A stretch of 56,722 bases of DNA from Chloroflexi bacterium UBA4736 (GCA_002404015.1 DHIW01000069.1:26179-82900), one strand, 5' to 3'; numbered from the stretch's first letter, positions 45,950 to 54,863 are shown. Program-made: numbers and translations. Notes: generated by a model not told the origin, from the letters alone.

Positions 45950-47022
45950 GCGAGGACAGAGACCTGGAGCGGCGGCTCGACGACGCGTTTGCCACGACCC
46001 GACCCCGGCGCGGCTTCGAGGACGAGCTCTGGGCGCGCCTGGCGCGCCGGCAGCCCTGGTGGCGCCGGGCGGCGCGCTGGAACTTGATGCCGGCCATGGG
46101 GACCATCGCGGCTGTGGTCGTGGTCGGTCTTGTCTTCGTCTTCACTCACTCGGGCGGGGCCGGCTCGCCGGGCCGCTCGACGAGCACGGCCTCGGGCCGT
46201 GCCCAGAGCGACTCGGCCGGCCCCGCCGCCGCGCCGCGGGTCGCGGGAGCCCTTCCGGTCCCGGGGGCGCTGAGCGTCCCGCCCGAGAGCAAGACGCCCG
46301 CGGGCGCCGCGGGAGCCCTGGCCTACTACGGTCCCGCCAACCTGACCTGGGCGGGCAACCTGCCGGTCCTTCCGCCCGTGGTCCCGGTCTACAGCTACCC
46401 GACTCCGACGGCAGCGGACACCGCTCGGTTCACCCACGACCTCCAGGCCGTGGCGCAACCCAGCCCGGCGCCTCCCGGCGCCTACGCCGGCGCCGACTTC
46501 AGCCTGCGCATCCTGCCCCCACAGCCCGGGCGCGAGCCTATGTTCGCGCTGACACCCAGCGCTCCGAGCGGAACCGCTGACGCCTTCCTGGCCCAGCACG
46601 GCCTGCGTCCCGACTGGCCCAACCAGAGGGTCCTTGACCCGGTGGCAGGGAAGCTGCAGTTCCGGCGCGAGTTCGACATTCCGGGCTATGGCCAGGCCGG
46701 CCAGGTCGACCAGCGGGGCGAGCCGGCCGGGCTGGAGGCACAGCTCGGCCCGAATGGGGCGGCGCTCGTCGTCACGGGGCCGATGCCCCTCTCGGTCAGC
46801 GTCCAGTGGACCCCCGTGCGAAACGGCCAGGGCGTGCTGGCGGACGCCACTGCTGCCAGCACGGCCGGTGCGCCGAAGGTCACCCTGACCCAGGCCCAGG
46901 TCGTTTTCATCGCTGTCGCGGCCGGCGACCACGGCTTCTTCGAGCCGGCCTACCTGCTTACCGGCACGTTCGACCTGAACGGGCAGACGCGCGAGATGCG
47001 CCTGCTCGTGGCCGCGGTGTGA
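45946..47022 (+). CDS. Probable anti-sigma factor (single-pass membrane protein)
   Basis: 358 residues. The cytoplasmic N-terminus has RDLERRLDDAFATTRPRRGFEDELWARL, then WWRRAARWNLMP, one transmembrane helix (GTIAAVVVVGLVFVF, about 52-66), a Ser/Ala/Pro linker and a long extracellular beta-rich domain. There is no zinc-binding HxxxCxxC motif. Immediate overlap with the sigma gene and this topology indicate the partner that holds the sigma factor at the membrane. Signal unknown. Confidence 0.75.
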   Translation: MSEDRDLERRLDDAFATTRPRRGFEDELWARLARRQPWWRRAARWNLMPAMGTIAAVVVVGLVFVFTHSGGAGSPGRSTSTASGRAQSDSAGPAAAPRVAGALPVPGALSVPPESKTPAGAAGALAYYGPANLTWAGNLPVLPPVVPVYSYPTPTAADTARFTHDLQAVAQPSPAPPGAYAGADFSLRILPPQPGREPMFALTPSAPSGTADAFLAQHGLRPDWPNQRVLDPVAGKLQFRREFDIPGYGQAGQVDQRGEPAGLEAQLGPNGAALVVTGPMPLSVSVQWTPVRNGQGVLADATAASTAGAPKVTLTQAQVVFIAVAAGDHGFFEPAYLLTGTFDLNGQTREMRLLVAAV

Positions 47023-47501
47023 CACCCGACGCGATCCCGCGACCGGCCGCCCGCGTCCTGCTTCTCGACCCCGACGGGCGCGTGCTGCTTCTTCGATTCG
47101 TCATGCCCGACACGGGTTTCGCCTGGTGGGCGACGCCTGGCGGCGGACTCGACGCCCGGGAGACGCCGGACCAGGCTGCCCGCCGGGAGGTGTTCGAGGA
47201 GACCGGGCTGCGCGACTTCGAGCTCGGACCGTGCGTCTGGATCCGGGAGCACGTCTTCCACTGGCGGGGCGAGCACTGGCGCCAGCAGGAGCGGATCTAC
47301 TTAGCCCGGGTGGAGCCGTTCGAGCTCAGCCGGGAGGGATTTCTCGAGCACGAGGTCGAGATGATGCGAGAGCATCGCTGGTGGTCGGCCGCCGAGATCG
47401 AGGCATCCCCCGAACGGTTCGCGCCCCGCCGGCTGGGGCTGCTGCTGGCCGAGCTCGTGCGCGACGGGCCGCCCGCCAGGCCGCTGGAGGTGGGCCTGTA
47501 G
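47019..47501 (+). CDS. Nudix hydrolase
   Basis: 160 residues from GTG 47019, overlapping the previous stop (GTGTGA). The Nudix box is GGGLDARETPDQAARREVFEETGL, matching G-x5-E-x7-REV-x-EE-x-GL in full. It hydrolyses a nucleoside diphosphate linked to another group; the substrate is not predictable. Ends 7 bp before the converging DUF559-type gene. Confidence 0.92.
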   Translation: MTPDAIPRPAARVLLLDPDGRVLLLRFVMPDTGFAWWATPGGGLDARETPDQAARREVFEETGLRDFELGPCVWIREHVFHWRGEHWRQQERIYLARVEPFELSREGFLEHEVEMMREHRWWSAAEIEASPERFAPRRLGLLLAELVRDGPPARPLEVGL

Positions 47502-47507
47502 TTGGGT

Positions 47508-48370
47508 TCATAGGCCCTCTGGCGCTTTAGGCGAGCCCAGTGCTGCGCGAACCTGGCGGATGACCTGTTCAGGCGAACCGAGGACGTCGGACGCGGTATA
47601 CCGGAGGAGCCGGAATCCGGAGTTGACGAGGCGGTCTCGGTGCGTGCCACCGTCGTACTCGATACCGAGCCGATGCGCGGGGTAGTAAAGATCGGGCCGC
47701 CCGAGGAAACGGCCGCGCTCGTCGTGAAGCCTGACCTGCGCCCGGGGACGCGACAAGCCACCGAGGACCAGCAGCACGCGCAATCGAGTCTCCATCGCGG
47801 ACTCAGCCGCCGGATCAGCCAACTCGACGACCCGTCGCAAGCGGACCACGCCCATTCGGCCCGCGCGCGTCGCTGCGAGGCCGAGCAATCCAGGCAGGTC
47901 GACCAGCCGCAACCTCAGCACCATGTCCACGGCCACGACGGCTTCAACCAAGGGCAGCCGCTGGCTGAGATCCGCAATCGTGCGGAGAATCGACATCGCC
48001 GGAAATCCGTGGCGTGGCACCACCTCGTCGTCCGCAAGCGCGGCACGACGGACGGATAACCCGGCACGCGCGGATACGCCGCACCCTGGCGGCACGGCTA
48101 CCTCGACTGGATCGCAGGGCGGCAGGTCGAGACCGTGCAGCCAGGCCGCCGTCCGACCCGCAAAGACGGCGGTTGTCGGGAGGCGACACTGGGCCGCACT
48201 GAGGACAAGGTCGGGGCATCGTCGGAGGCCGGCCCATACGTCCAGACCGCGCGCAACGCGATGCCAGCTTGCACCCCTCAGGTGCTTCCGAGTAGCCCGG
48301 CTCGATGCGCCTCGGCCATGGTGAAGGGCCCGCGCGTGAGCTCAGTCGGAATCACAGGTTGTCGTGGCAC
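47508..48370 (-). pseudogene. AbiEi/DUF559-type protein with N-terminal frameshift
   Basis: The C-terminal part (47508-48095 and its open upstream continuation) encodes VVPRHGFPAMSILRTIADL, then AMETRLRVLLVLGGLSRPRAQV, RPDLYYPAHRLGIEYDGGTHRD and LLRYTASDVLGSPEQVI. This is the Vsr-like endonuclease-type fold of DUF559/AbiEi-related actinobacterial proteins. Upstream the frame reads LRGASWHRVARGLDVWAGLRR. The proper N-terminus, VIPTELTRGPFTMAEAHRAGLLG from GTG 48355 or 48370, is in a different frame, so one base is missing near 48,290. Either a recent frameshift or a sequencing error. Confidence 0.65.
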
Positions 48371-48540
48371 GGACCCGAGGATGCCGATCTCAACAGGGCC
48401 TGCGCAATGTGGCCCGTTAAGAGCTTTGATTGGGCCGTTCGCCGGGATTCGGCCCTATCCGCAGCGGTCGATAGGGCCGGAGGCCGGCAAAGGGCGCTCC
48501 GGCCGCTCTAGGCGGCGCTTGCGGAGCCACAATTGACGGG

Positions 48541-50151
48541 ATGCAGCTCCTGCCGGCCAACACTTACCTCGCGGATCCTGCCCTGCGCGGTCTGCTGCGG
48601 GCGTGGCTGCGGCCGCCGACCCTGGATTGGGCCGAGCCCCAGCTGACCAAGCTTGGCGAGCTGGCGGCCACCGACCTGCCGAAGCTGGGCGAGGAGTGCG
48701 AGCGCAGCCCGGCCTGGCTGCGGCCGATCGAGCCCTGGGGACAGCGGGTGGACGAGGTGGTGTACCCGGAGTCCTGGAAGCGCTTGGCCGCGGTGGCGGC
48801 GCGCTTCGGGCTGGCGGGTCTCCCCTACGAGCCGGAGGCCTTGCGCCGGTTTGGCCCCGAGGTGCGGGTCGTGCACAGCGCCCTGTGTTACCTGTTCGAA
48901 CCTCAGACCGCGACCTACATGTGTCCGGTCTCGATGACCGACGCGGCCGCCAGGGTCCTCAGCGAGTTCGGATCCGAGCCCCTGCAGCGCGACGTGCTGC
49001 CTCACCTCATATCCCGCGATCCCGACGATTCCTGGACGGCCGGCCAGTGGATGACTGAGCAGCAGGGCGGCTCCGACGTCGGCGCCAACGAGGTGCAGGC
49101 GCGCCGGGAGGCGGGCGCCTGGCGCCTGTACGGGCGCAAGTACTTCTGCTCCAACGTCGGCGGCGAGGTCGTGCTGGCTCTAGCCAGGCCGGAGGGCGCC
49201 GGACCGGGCACCCGAGGGCTGGGTCTCTTCCTGGTCCCTCGCCTGCTGCCGGACGGCGGCCGCAACCTGTACCGGATCGACCGCCTGAAGGACAAGCTGG
49301 GCACCCGGGCGATGGCCACTGCGGAGGTGACGCTGGAGGGCGCCCACGCAGAGCTTGTCGGCGAGCTCGACCGGGGATTTCTGCAGATGACGCCGATGCT
49401 GAACATCACCCGCCTCCACAACGCGATCGCGGCGGCGGCCGGGATGCGGCGGGGCCTGCAGCTGGCGCGCGGCTATGCGGCCCAGCGCAGCGCGTTCGGC
49501 CGGCTCCTGGAGGAGCAGCCGCTGCAGCGCCAGGTCCTGACCCAGCTGGCCGTCCAGGCCGAGGCGACGCTGCTGATGACCATGCGGCTGGCGGCGCTGC
49601 TGGGCCGGCTGGAGTGCGGGGTGGCCAGCGAAGAGGAGCGCCTGGTGTTCCGGCTGGGCTCCTCGCTGACCAAGCTGTACACGGCCAAGCAGGCCGTGGC
49701 GTCGGCCTCGGAGGCGCTCGAGTGCTTCGGCGGCGCCGGCTACATGGAGGACACCGGGATCGCCCGGCTGCTGCGGGACGCCCAGGTCCTGCCGATCTGG
49801 GAGGGCACCACCAACGTGCTCTCGCTCGACACGCTGCGTGTGCTGGGAAAACAGGGCGTGGATGAGGCGTTCTTCAGCGAGCTGGAGCGGCTCGGCTCGC
49901 CCGGCCGCCAAAAGGCGGCCGACCTGGCCGCCCGCGTGGCCGGGGCCGGCCCCGACGGCTCCCAGCGACAGGCCAGGCAGCTGGCGTTCGCGCTCTCCGA
50001 AGCCTGGGTGGGCGGCCTGCTTACGGAGGCGGCGGGCCGCGGCGAGCGGGAGAGCGCGGTGGCCGAGCTCTGGCTCAACCGGGACGAGCCGGCGGCGGCT
50101 GACCGCTTCGAGCTGGTGGTGGACGGGGGCGGCGCGGCGGTCGGCGTGTGA
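48541..50151 (+). CDS. AidB-like acyl-CoA dehydrogenase
   Basis: 536 residues, the length of AidB-type rather than classical (about 380) acyl-CoA dehydrogenases. Motifs: YMCPVSMTDAAARVL, WMTEQQGGSDVGANEV (FAD and substrate contact), FCSNVGGEVVLALARPEG, ITRLHNAIAAAAGMRRGL, and LECFGGAGYMEDTGIARLLRDAQVLPIWEGTTNVLSLD, which contains the expected active-site Glu. Flavin-linked oxidation of an acyl-CoA is likely; the DNA-repair role claimed for E. coli AidB cannot be inferred. It is followed by a GTG-overlapping lipoprotein gene. Confidence 0.92.
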   Translation: MQLLPANTYLADPALRGLLRAWLRPPTLDWAEPQLTKLGELAATDLPKLGEECERSPAWLRPIEPWGQRVDEVVYPESWKRLAAVAARFGLAGLPYEPEALRRFGPEVRVVHSALCYLFEPQTATYMCPVSMTDAAARVLSEFGSEPLQRDVLPHLISRDPDDSWTAGQWMTEQQGGSDVGANEVQARREAGAWRLYGRKYFCSNVGGEVVLALARPEGAGPGTRGLGLFLVPRLLPDGGRNLYRIDRLKDKLGTRAMATAEVTLEGAHAELVGELDRGFLQMTPMLNITRLHNAIAAAAGMRRGLQLARGYAAQRSAFGRLLEEQPLQRQVLTQLAVQAEATLLMTMRLAALLGRLECGVASEEERLVFRLGSSLTKLYTAKQAVASASEALECFGGAGYMEDTGIARLLRDAQVLPIWEGTTNVLSLDTLRVLGKQGVDEAFFSELERLGSPGRQKAADLAARVAGAGPDGSQRQARQLAFALSEAWVGGLLTEAAGRGERESAVAELWLNRDEPAAADRFELVVDGGGAAVGV

Positions 50152-51281
50152 GGCGCGCCCTAGTGATCCTGGCGGTGCTGGCAGTGGCCTGCACGGGCTC
50201 GCTGGGATCCCAACCGGCCAAGCCCGTGTCGACGGCAACTTCAGGCTCACCAGCGGCTACCGCGACGCCGACCGCCGTTGCCCAGGAGCTGCTCTACGTG
50301 GTCATCGAACCGGGCCACGAACCGGTCGGCGTCAACGACTCGGTCGTCATCGTGCGGCCCGACGGGACTGCCCAGGCCCGGGCCCAATTCACTCCCCGCA
50401 CCCCGCCCTTGATCGGCAACGCCGCCGCGATCATGGCGCCCGAGGCCTACGTGGCGGCCGGCAAGGTCTTCTTCATGGACGGCAAGGGGGCTCTGCGCAG
50501 CCTCGACCGCCAGGGCCAGGTCAGCCCCGTGGCGAGCTTCCCGCTCGGACCCCAGCAGCAGATCGCCTTCGCAGTCAGCCCGGACGGCCGGCACGTGCTC
50601 GCGGACGTCCTCACGTACCCGCCGGCGCACTTCCCGCGTGACATCCAGCAGCCCTTCGACCCCGGAACCTTCAAGCAGGACCTCTACGCGGCCGACGCGG
50701 GCGGACCGACCCGCACCGTCTTCCACCGGGACGAAGGCAATACCCTGCCGAGCGACGTCATCGAACCAGTGGCCTGGGACGCGCAGGGCCCGATCGCCAC
50801 CATCGACAGCAGCCTTGGCACCCAGCAGGGGATCCCACGGCGCTGGTTCGGCCATGCGGCTCGCATCGATGCCAACGGTGGCGCGGGACCGGTCCTGGGC
50901 GGCGCGGACTGCTTCGCCCAGGCTCTGCTCGGCGACGGGACCGTGCTCTGCGGGGACGATCGCTTCCAGGCCGGCAGCGTTCGCAGCCCGAGTGGTGGCG
51001 TGCTCTACCCGCTGCCTGGGGGAAGCTACCTGACGCTGGCGCCGGACGGTTCGGCGGCCACCGCATCCGGCTTCTCCGGCGACGCCGCGGTCCTGGTGCG
51101 GAAGGACGGCAGCACCGCCCAGCTCCCGCCCGGGATCTACGCCGAGGGCTGGCTCGACCCGCAAACGATCATCGGGATCAGCGACTTGAATACGAACCGG
51201 ATGGAGGTGGTCCGCCTCTCTGCCCTGTCGAAAATCGAGGACCTGGGCTACGGCGGCTGGTTCGTCGGCGTCTTGACCTAG
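50148..51281 (+). CDS. Lipoprotein, probable beta-propeller
   Basis: 377 residues from GTG 50148, overlapping the dehydrogenase stop. A lipobox LAVAC (Cys15) and a Thr/Pro/Ala-rich linker show export and lipid anchoring. The rest has repeated short strands with Gly/Asp turns (SLDRQGQVSPVASF, FAVSPDGRHVLADVL, LTLAPDGSAATAS), like TolB-type propellers. No enzyme motif. Role unknown. Confidence 0.7.
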   Translation: MRRALVILAVLAVACTGSLGSQPAKPVSTATSGSPAATATPTAVAQELLYVVIEPGHEPVGVNDSVVIVRPDGTAQARAQFTPRTPPLIGNAAAIMAPEAYVAAGKVFFMDGKGALRSLDRQGQVSPVASFPLGPQQQIAFAVSPDGRHVLADVLTYPPAHFPRDIQQPFDPGTFKQDLYAADAGGPTRTVFHRDEGNTLPSDVIEPVAWDAQGPIATIDSSLGTQQGIPRRWFGHAARIDANGGAGPVLGGADCFAQALLGDGTVLCGDDRFQAGSVRSPSGGVLYPLPGGSYLTLAPDGSAATASGFSGDAAVLVRKDGSTAQLPPGIYAEGWLDPQTIIGISDLNTNRMEVVRLSALSKIEDLGYGGWFVGVLT

Positions 51282-51300
51282 GGGTTCGACCGAACCCTAG
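51278..51300. terminator. Bidirectional hairpin between converging genes
   Basis: CTAGGGGTTCG (51278-51288) and CGAACCCTAG (51291-51300) form a 10-bp stem with one bulged G. It covers both stop codons of the converging genes ending at 51281 and 51297. A shared terminator is likely, though no T-run follows on either side. Confidence 0.5.
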
Positions 51301-51485
51301 CGCCGGCCCTTGTTGCGAAGGTCGCGGACGGCGCGCTCAACGGTGCGTTCGATGTGGGGCACGTCGTCGCGGACGATCCGTCCCGCCGCCTTGCGCATGC
51401 GCGGCATCTCCCGCACGCCCGCTTTCAGGATCGCCCTGGCCAGCCGCGCCCAGGACTCGACGAGGTCGTCCGTTCCCTTGGACAT
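51297..51485 (-). CDS. Small basic helical protein
   Basis: 62 residues from ATG 51485: MSKGTDDLVESWARLARAIL, then KAGVREMPRMRKAAGRIVRD and IERTVERAVRDLRNKGRR. It is one or two amphipathic helices rich in Arg and Lys, with a coiled-coil-like spacing. The long frame upstream on this strand is the antisense of the genes at 51576-53192. No family recognised; convergent to the lipoprotein gene. Confidence 0.5.
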   Translation of the reverse strand: MSKGTDDLVESWARLARAILKAGVREMPRMRKAAGRIVRDDVPHIERTVERAVRDLRNKGRR

Positions 51486-51575
51486 CCTGCCGACAAGGTA
51501 GCGCAGTCGGAGGGCGGTCTTCACGATCGGCCGCACCGTCCCCCCATCCGCTTCCCCCCGATACACTCCCAAGGG

Positions 51576-52415
51576 ATGGGTAAGAAGCGGCGTGGCGGCC
51601 GCCAGCAGGTCCGCCAGGTCAAGCCCAAAGGGATGCCCAGCCCGGCCGCCGCCGCCTCGGCAACGCCCCAGCAGCAGCGCCGCCAGCGGGAGCGCTACCT
51701 GGAGGCCGGCGGCATGCTCCAGGGCTACGCGCCCGAGTTCGTGATGCGGCTCGGCGTCTACGCGGCGGCAGCGGCGGTGTTCTGCCTGGTCGTCATGGTC
51801 CTGCTGATCGTTTTCCTGCCCTACGACCTGCCCGTCCGGATCGCGGCCGCGCTGGCCTGGATCGTGCCCATCGTCTTCGGCGCCAGCTTCCTGCTGCCCG
51901 GTGTGCGCCTGGCGATGAAGGACCGCAAGCAGGAGCCGAAGCTGGTGCAGGGCCAGCTGATGGGCGCCAGCGAGATGAGCACCTCGCTCGGCCTCGGGAT
52001 GCTGATGGTCAAGACCCGGGGCGGCGTGGAGCAGTTCCTGCTCGCCCCCGAGAAGCTCAGCCGGGTGCCGGGCAACCAGGTGCCTGTGGTCCTCACGATC
52101 ACGCCCGGCCTGAAGCACGTCCGGTCGGTCGGGATCATGGGCCAGAAGATCGTGGGTCGGCCGGACCAGCCGGTTCCCGAGGTCGTGCGCCGGCTGCGGC
52201 TGCTGCCTCTGATCACGCCGCTCGCGCTCTCCCTGGCCGTGATCGTGGGTGACGACGCCGTCGCCGCTTCGCCGATCCAGCCCACCCTGGTCCATGCGAT
52301 CCTGGCCGTCCTCGTCGGCGCCCTGTTGGGGGCCGGCGTGTACGGGCTCTCGATACTGTTCCAGCGGCGCATGTACAACCAGGTCCAGGCGCTCATGCCC
52401 GGCATGGGGGGCTGA
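51576..52415 (+). CDS. Polytopic membrane protein with basic N-terminus
   Basis: 279 residues from ATG 51576. A Lys/Arg/Gln-rich head (MGKKRRGGRQQVRQVKPKG) is followed by two hydrophobic segments, a soluble loop with GGVEQFLLAPEKLSRVPGNQVP, and two more segments near the C-terminus. A -10-like TACACT lies 8 nt before the ATG. I do not know the family. It is located directly upstream of greA and could be cotranscribed with it. Confidence 0.7.
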   Translation: MGKKRRGGRQQVRQVKPKGMPSPAAAASATPQQQRRQRERYLEAGGMLQGYAPEFVMRLGVYAAAAAVFCLVVMVLLIVFLPYDLPVRIAAALAWIVPIVFGASFLLPGVRLAMKDRKQEPKLVQGQLMGASEMSTSLGLGMLMVKTRGGVEQFLLAPEKLSRVPGNQVPVVLTITPGLKHVRSVGIMGQKIVGRPDQPVPEVVRRLRLLPLITPLALSLAVIVGDDAVAASPIQPTLVHAILAVLVGALLGAGVYGLSILFQRRMYNQVQALMPGMGG

Positions 52416-52419
52416 CGGC

Positions 52420-52896
52420 TTGCCACCCCCGTCCGAGGAGGTTCCGATCACCATCGAAGGCCTGGCCGATGTCAAGAAGCAACTCGACCAGCTCATCAAG
52501 GTCAGGCGACCGGACATCATCTCCAAGATCAAGGCAGCCCGCGAGCACGGGGACCTCTCCGAGAACTTCGAGTACCACTCCGCGCGCAACGAGCAGTCCT
52601 TCCTCGAGACCCGGATCCAGGAGCTGGACGCCATCGTCAAGAACCACGTCCTGATCAAGAGCAGCGGTCGCCACGACCGCGTGGAGGTGCTCAACACCGT
52701 CAGCTTCGAGGAGGCCGGCAGTCCACTCGAGAGGTACCGGATCGTTGGGCCGGCCGAGGCCGATCCCGGCTCTGGCAAGATCTCGTACGAGTCCGCGATC
52801 GGGCGCGCGCTCATGGGCCACAAGGTGGGCGACCAGGTGGAGGTGACCACCCCCAACGGCTCCAAGTACCAGATCCGGATCACCGCGATCGAGTGA
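52420..52896 (+). CDS. greA: Transcription elongation factor GreA
   Basis: 158 residues from TTG 52420, matching the usual length of GreA. The coiled-coil tip AREHGDLSENFEYHSARNEQ contains the two acidic residues (Asp, Glu) that act in RNA cleavage by stalled polymerase. The C-terminal FKBP-like domain ends IRITAIE. It rescues backtracked RNA polymerase. Its TGA overlaps the GTG of the peptidase gene. Confidence 0.95.
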   Translation: MPPPSEEVPITIEGLADVKKQLDQLIKVRRPDIISKIKAAREHGDLSENFEYHSARNEQSFLETRIQELDAIVKNHVLIKSSGRHDRVEVLNTVSFEEAGSPLERYRIVGPAEADPGSGKISYESAIGRALMGHKVGDQVEVTTPNGSKYQIRITAIE

Positions 52897-53960
52897 TCGA
52901 CAGCCTCAGGCGCTGGCTGGAGGCCGAGCGGCTGGACGCCGCCTACCTCACGGACCCCCTGGACATCGCGTACCTGACCGGGTTCCGGACCAATCCCCAC
53001 GAGCGCCTGCTGGCCCTCGCCGTCCGGCCGGACACGGCGACTCTGATCGTCCCCGGCCTGGAGGCGGAGAGCGCCGGCCGGGTGGTCGGAGCCGAGGTCC
53101 AGGTCCGCGGCTGGCGGGACGGCGAGGACCCCTATCGGCTGGTGGAAGACGCCCTCGAAGGCGCCCGGGAGGTGGCCGTTGCCAAGGCCCACATCAGCTT
53201 CGCGGCCGGCGAGCGGCTGCTGGGCCTGGACCTTCGCCTGAGGGACGCCGGGCCCCAGATGCGGCGGATGCGGGTCGTCAAGTCGCCCGAGGAGGTGAAG
53301 CTCCTGGCCCGGGCCGCCGAGGTGACGGACGAGATCACGGCTCGCATCCTCGACGACCTGGCGGCCGGCCAGGCCGAGCTCGAGGTGGCAACCCGCCTCG
53401 CAGCCCTCATCTCGGAGTCAGGCTGCACCCCCTCGTTCGAGAGCATCGTGCAGACCGGCCCCAACTCGGCCATGCCCCACCTGCGGCCGAGCGGGCGCCG
53501 GATCCAGGCCGGAGACCTGGTCCTGCTCGACTTCGGCGCCGCCTGGCAGGGCTACCGAGGCGACACCACCCGGACCTGGGTGGCAGGTGAGCCCGACCCC
53601 CGCCAGCTCGAGGTGCACGGGGCGGTCCTGGCCGCGCACGACCGGGCCCTGGCGGCGGTGCGCCCCGGCGCCACGGCCGGCGAGGTGGACGAGGCGGCCC
53701 GCGCGGTCATCAGGGAGGCCGGCCTCGGCGAGTACTTCATCCACCGGGTCGGCCACGGCCTCGGGCTGGACGCGCACGAGGACCCCAGCCTCGACCCTGG
53801 CTCGACGACCGTCCTCGAGGCGGGCATGGCCGTCACGATCGAACCGGGCGTGTACATACCGGGTTGGGGCGGGGTCCGGATCGAGGACGACGTGGTGGTG
53901 GAGGAGTCGGGCCACCGGCTGCTCACACATGCTCCGCGAGACCTGGCCTCGATCGCCTGA
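52893..53960 (+). CDS. Xaa-Pro peptidase (M24 family)
   Basis: 355 residues. The creatinase-like N-terminal domain leads to the pita-bread metallopeptidase fold with its metal ligands: Asp in LLDFGAAW, Asp in YRGDTTRTW, His in HRVGHGLGLDAHE, Glu in TIEPGVYIPGWGG and Glu in VRIEDDVVV. It removes the residue before proline in peptides, using two Mn or Co ions. GTG 52893 overlaps the greA stop. This greA-pepQ pairing is conserved in many genomes. Confidence 0.93.
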   Translation: MIDSLRRWLEAERLDAAYLTDPLDIAYLTGFRTNPHERLLALAVRPDTATLIVPGLEAESAGRVVGAEVQVRGWRDGEDPYRLVEDALEGAREVAVAKAHISFAAGERLLGLDLRLRDAGPQMRRMRVVKSPEEVKLLARAAEVTDEITARILDDLAAGQAELEVATRLAALISESGCTPSFESIVQTGPNSAMPHLRPSGRRIQAGDLVLLDFGAAWQGYRGDTTRTWVAGEPDPRQLEVHGAVLAAHDRALAAVRPGATAGEVDEAARAVIREAGLGEYFIHRVGHGLGLDAHEDPSLDPGSTTVLEAGMAVTIEPGVYIPGWGGVRIEDDVVVEESGHRLLTHAPRDLASIA

Positions 53961-53961
53961 G

Positions 53962-54417
53962 ATGGAGACTCAGCCACCCCTCGCCCCCGGCATGCGGCAG
54001 ACGCGCCAGCGCCAGGTCGTATGGGAGACGGTGCGCCGACTGGGCGGTCACTCGACGGCCGACGAGATAACGACCGCCATTCAGAAAACGGAGCCAGGGA
54101 TCGCCCGGAGCACGGTGTACAGGGCGCTCGACGCCCTCGCCAGCTCGGGCGCGCTCCACGCCGTCCGCCTGGGCGACGGGCCCATCCACTACGAGATCTC
54201 CAGCGAGGAGCACCAGCACGCGATCTGCCAGGTCTGCGAGGGCGTCCTCCACCTCGAGCACGAGCTGGTGCGGGAGCTGGAGTCGCACCTGGAAGAGCGT
54301 CACCATTTCAAGCCCGTGCGCACCGACGTGCTGGTGATGGGCATCTGCGACTCCTGCGCAAGAGCCCGCGGCCGGCGCCCCACCAAGCGCCGCGACCTCG
54401 GGCACGTCCATTACTAA
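53962..54417 (+). CDS. Fur-family metal-dependent regulator
   Basis: 151 residues from ATG 53962, 1 nt after the peptidase stop. The winged helix is STADEITTAIQKTEPGIARSTVYRALDAL. The metal sites include HQHAICQVCEG (HxHxxCxxC) and the C-terminal CDSCARA, so a structural zinc is likely. Which metal is sensed (Fe, Zn, Ni or Mn) cannot be told from these residues. A NiCoT transporter gene and a 7-1-7 palindrome close downstream suggest a nickel- or cobalt-type role. Confidence 0.92.
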   Translation: METQPPLAPGMRQTRQRQVVWETVRRLGGHSTADEITTAIQKTEPGIARSTVYRALDALASSGALHAVRLGDGPIHYEISSEEHQHAICQVCEGVLHLEHELVRELESHLEERHHFKPVRTDVLVMGICDSCARARGRRPTKRRDLGHVHY

Positions 54418-54420
54418 CGA

Positions 54421-54449
54421 CATGGGGAAACAAGCGTGTTTCCCCCATG
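54421..54449 (+). terminator. Hairpin after the Fur-family gene
   Basis: CATGGGGAAACA (54421-54432) pairs with TGTTTCCCCCATG (54437-54449), one bulge, 4-nt loop. It begins 3 nt after the stop codon and is followed by a C/T-rich tract. Consistent with a factor-independent terminator. Confidence 0.65.
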
Positions 54450-54503
54450 GGCCCCCTTCTTCTCACCACGTGTCGGTCGGCGCCTGGAAGACGGACTCAT
54501 TCA

Positions 54504-54520
54504 GGCGGGCGGAGCCCGCC
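54504..54520. repeat. GC-rich hairpin GGCGGGC-GGA-GCCCGCC
   Basis: A perfect 7-bp stem with a 3-nt loop between the Fur-family gene and the MoaD-like gene. It could be a second terminator or a structured leader; no riboswitch class matches. Confidence 0.4.
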
Positions 54521-54553
54521 CTTACGGCGCCGCTTTCTCCCAGATTTACGTTA

Positions 54554-54582
54554 TTGCGACCTGGTCGCAGTTGGACTAAGCT
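54554..54582 (+). promoter_or_regulatory. Promoter of the MoaD-like gene with overlapping 7-1-7 palindrome
   Basis: TTGCGA (54554-54559) and TAAGCT (54577-54582) are 17 bp apart, and the -10 ends 6 nt before GTG 54589. TGCGACC-T-GGTCGCA at 54555-54569 is a perfect 7-1-7 palindrome covering the -35. Fur-family operators have that 7-1-7 geometry, and the Fur-family gene ends 140 bp upstream. Binding there would block transcription. Confidence 0.6.
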
Positions 54583-54588
54583 TCAGGT

Positions 54589-54813
54589 GTGGTGACGTTT
54601 CGGATCCCAAGCGGGCTCCGGGAGCACTGCGACGGGCGGGCTACCGTCGACGTCGAGGCGGGCGACCTGCAGGCCGCGCTCAAGGAGCTCGCCACTCGTT
54701 ATCCGCGCTGCGCCGACCGCGTCCTGGGACCTGACGGGGCGCCCCGCGAGTGGGTGCGCGTGGAGCAGGAAGGGGATTGGGTCAACATCCTCTCAGCCGC
54801 CTGCGGAGGCTGA
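54589..54813 (+). CDS. MoaD/ThiS-like sulfur-carrier protein
   Basis: 74 residues with the ubiquitin-like fold and a C-terminal Gly-Gly (SAACGG), the site that is adenylated and thiolated in MoaD-type carriers. Key pattern: VTFRIPSGLREHC, DVEAGDLQAALKELATRYP, WVRVEQEGDWVNILS. It could serve molybdopterin synthesis, or another thiolation or protein-modification route. It has no MoaE or MoeB neighbour. It sits alone between the Fur-family regulator and the NiCoT gene. Confidence 0.8.
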   Translation: MVTFRIPSGLREHCDGRATVDVEAGDLQAALKELATRYPRCADRVLGPDGAPREWVRVEQEGDWVNILSAACGG

Positions 54814-54827
54814 CCTCAACTCGGCTT

Positions 54828-54857
54828 TTGCGACCGACTGCGGATAACCGGTAGGGT
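54828..54857 (+). promoter_or_regulatory. Promoter of the NiCoT gene (leaderless type)
   Basis: TTGCGA (54828-54833) and TAGGGT (54852-54857), 18 bp apart; the -10 ends 6 nt before ATG 54864. The octamer TTGCGACC is identical to the left half of the palindrome upstream of the MoaD-like gene, giving a half-site for the same regulator. Confidence 0.45.
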
Positions 54858-54863
54858 GGGGGA

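Noticed and set aside
51486..53192. Long leftward frame covering greA and the peptidase gene
   Set aside because: Antisense of well-supported genes; only its last 62 residues (51297-51485) look like a protein of their own.
54430..54590. Cobalamin or NiCo riboswitch before the MoaD-like and NiCoT genes
   Set aside because: Only simple hairpins and a palindrome are visible; no conserved core of either riboswitch, and the promoter geometry leaves no room for a leader RNA.
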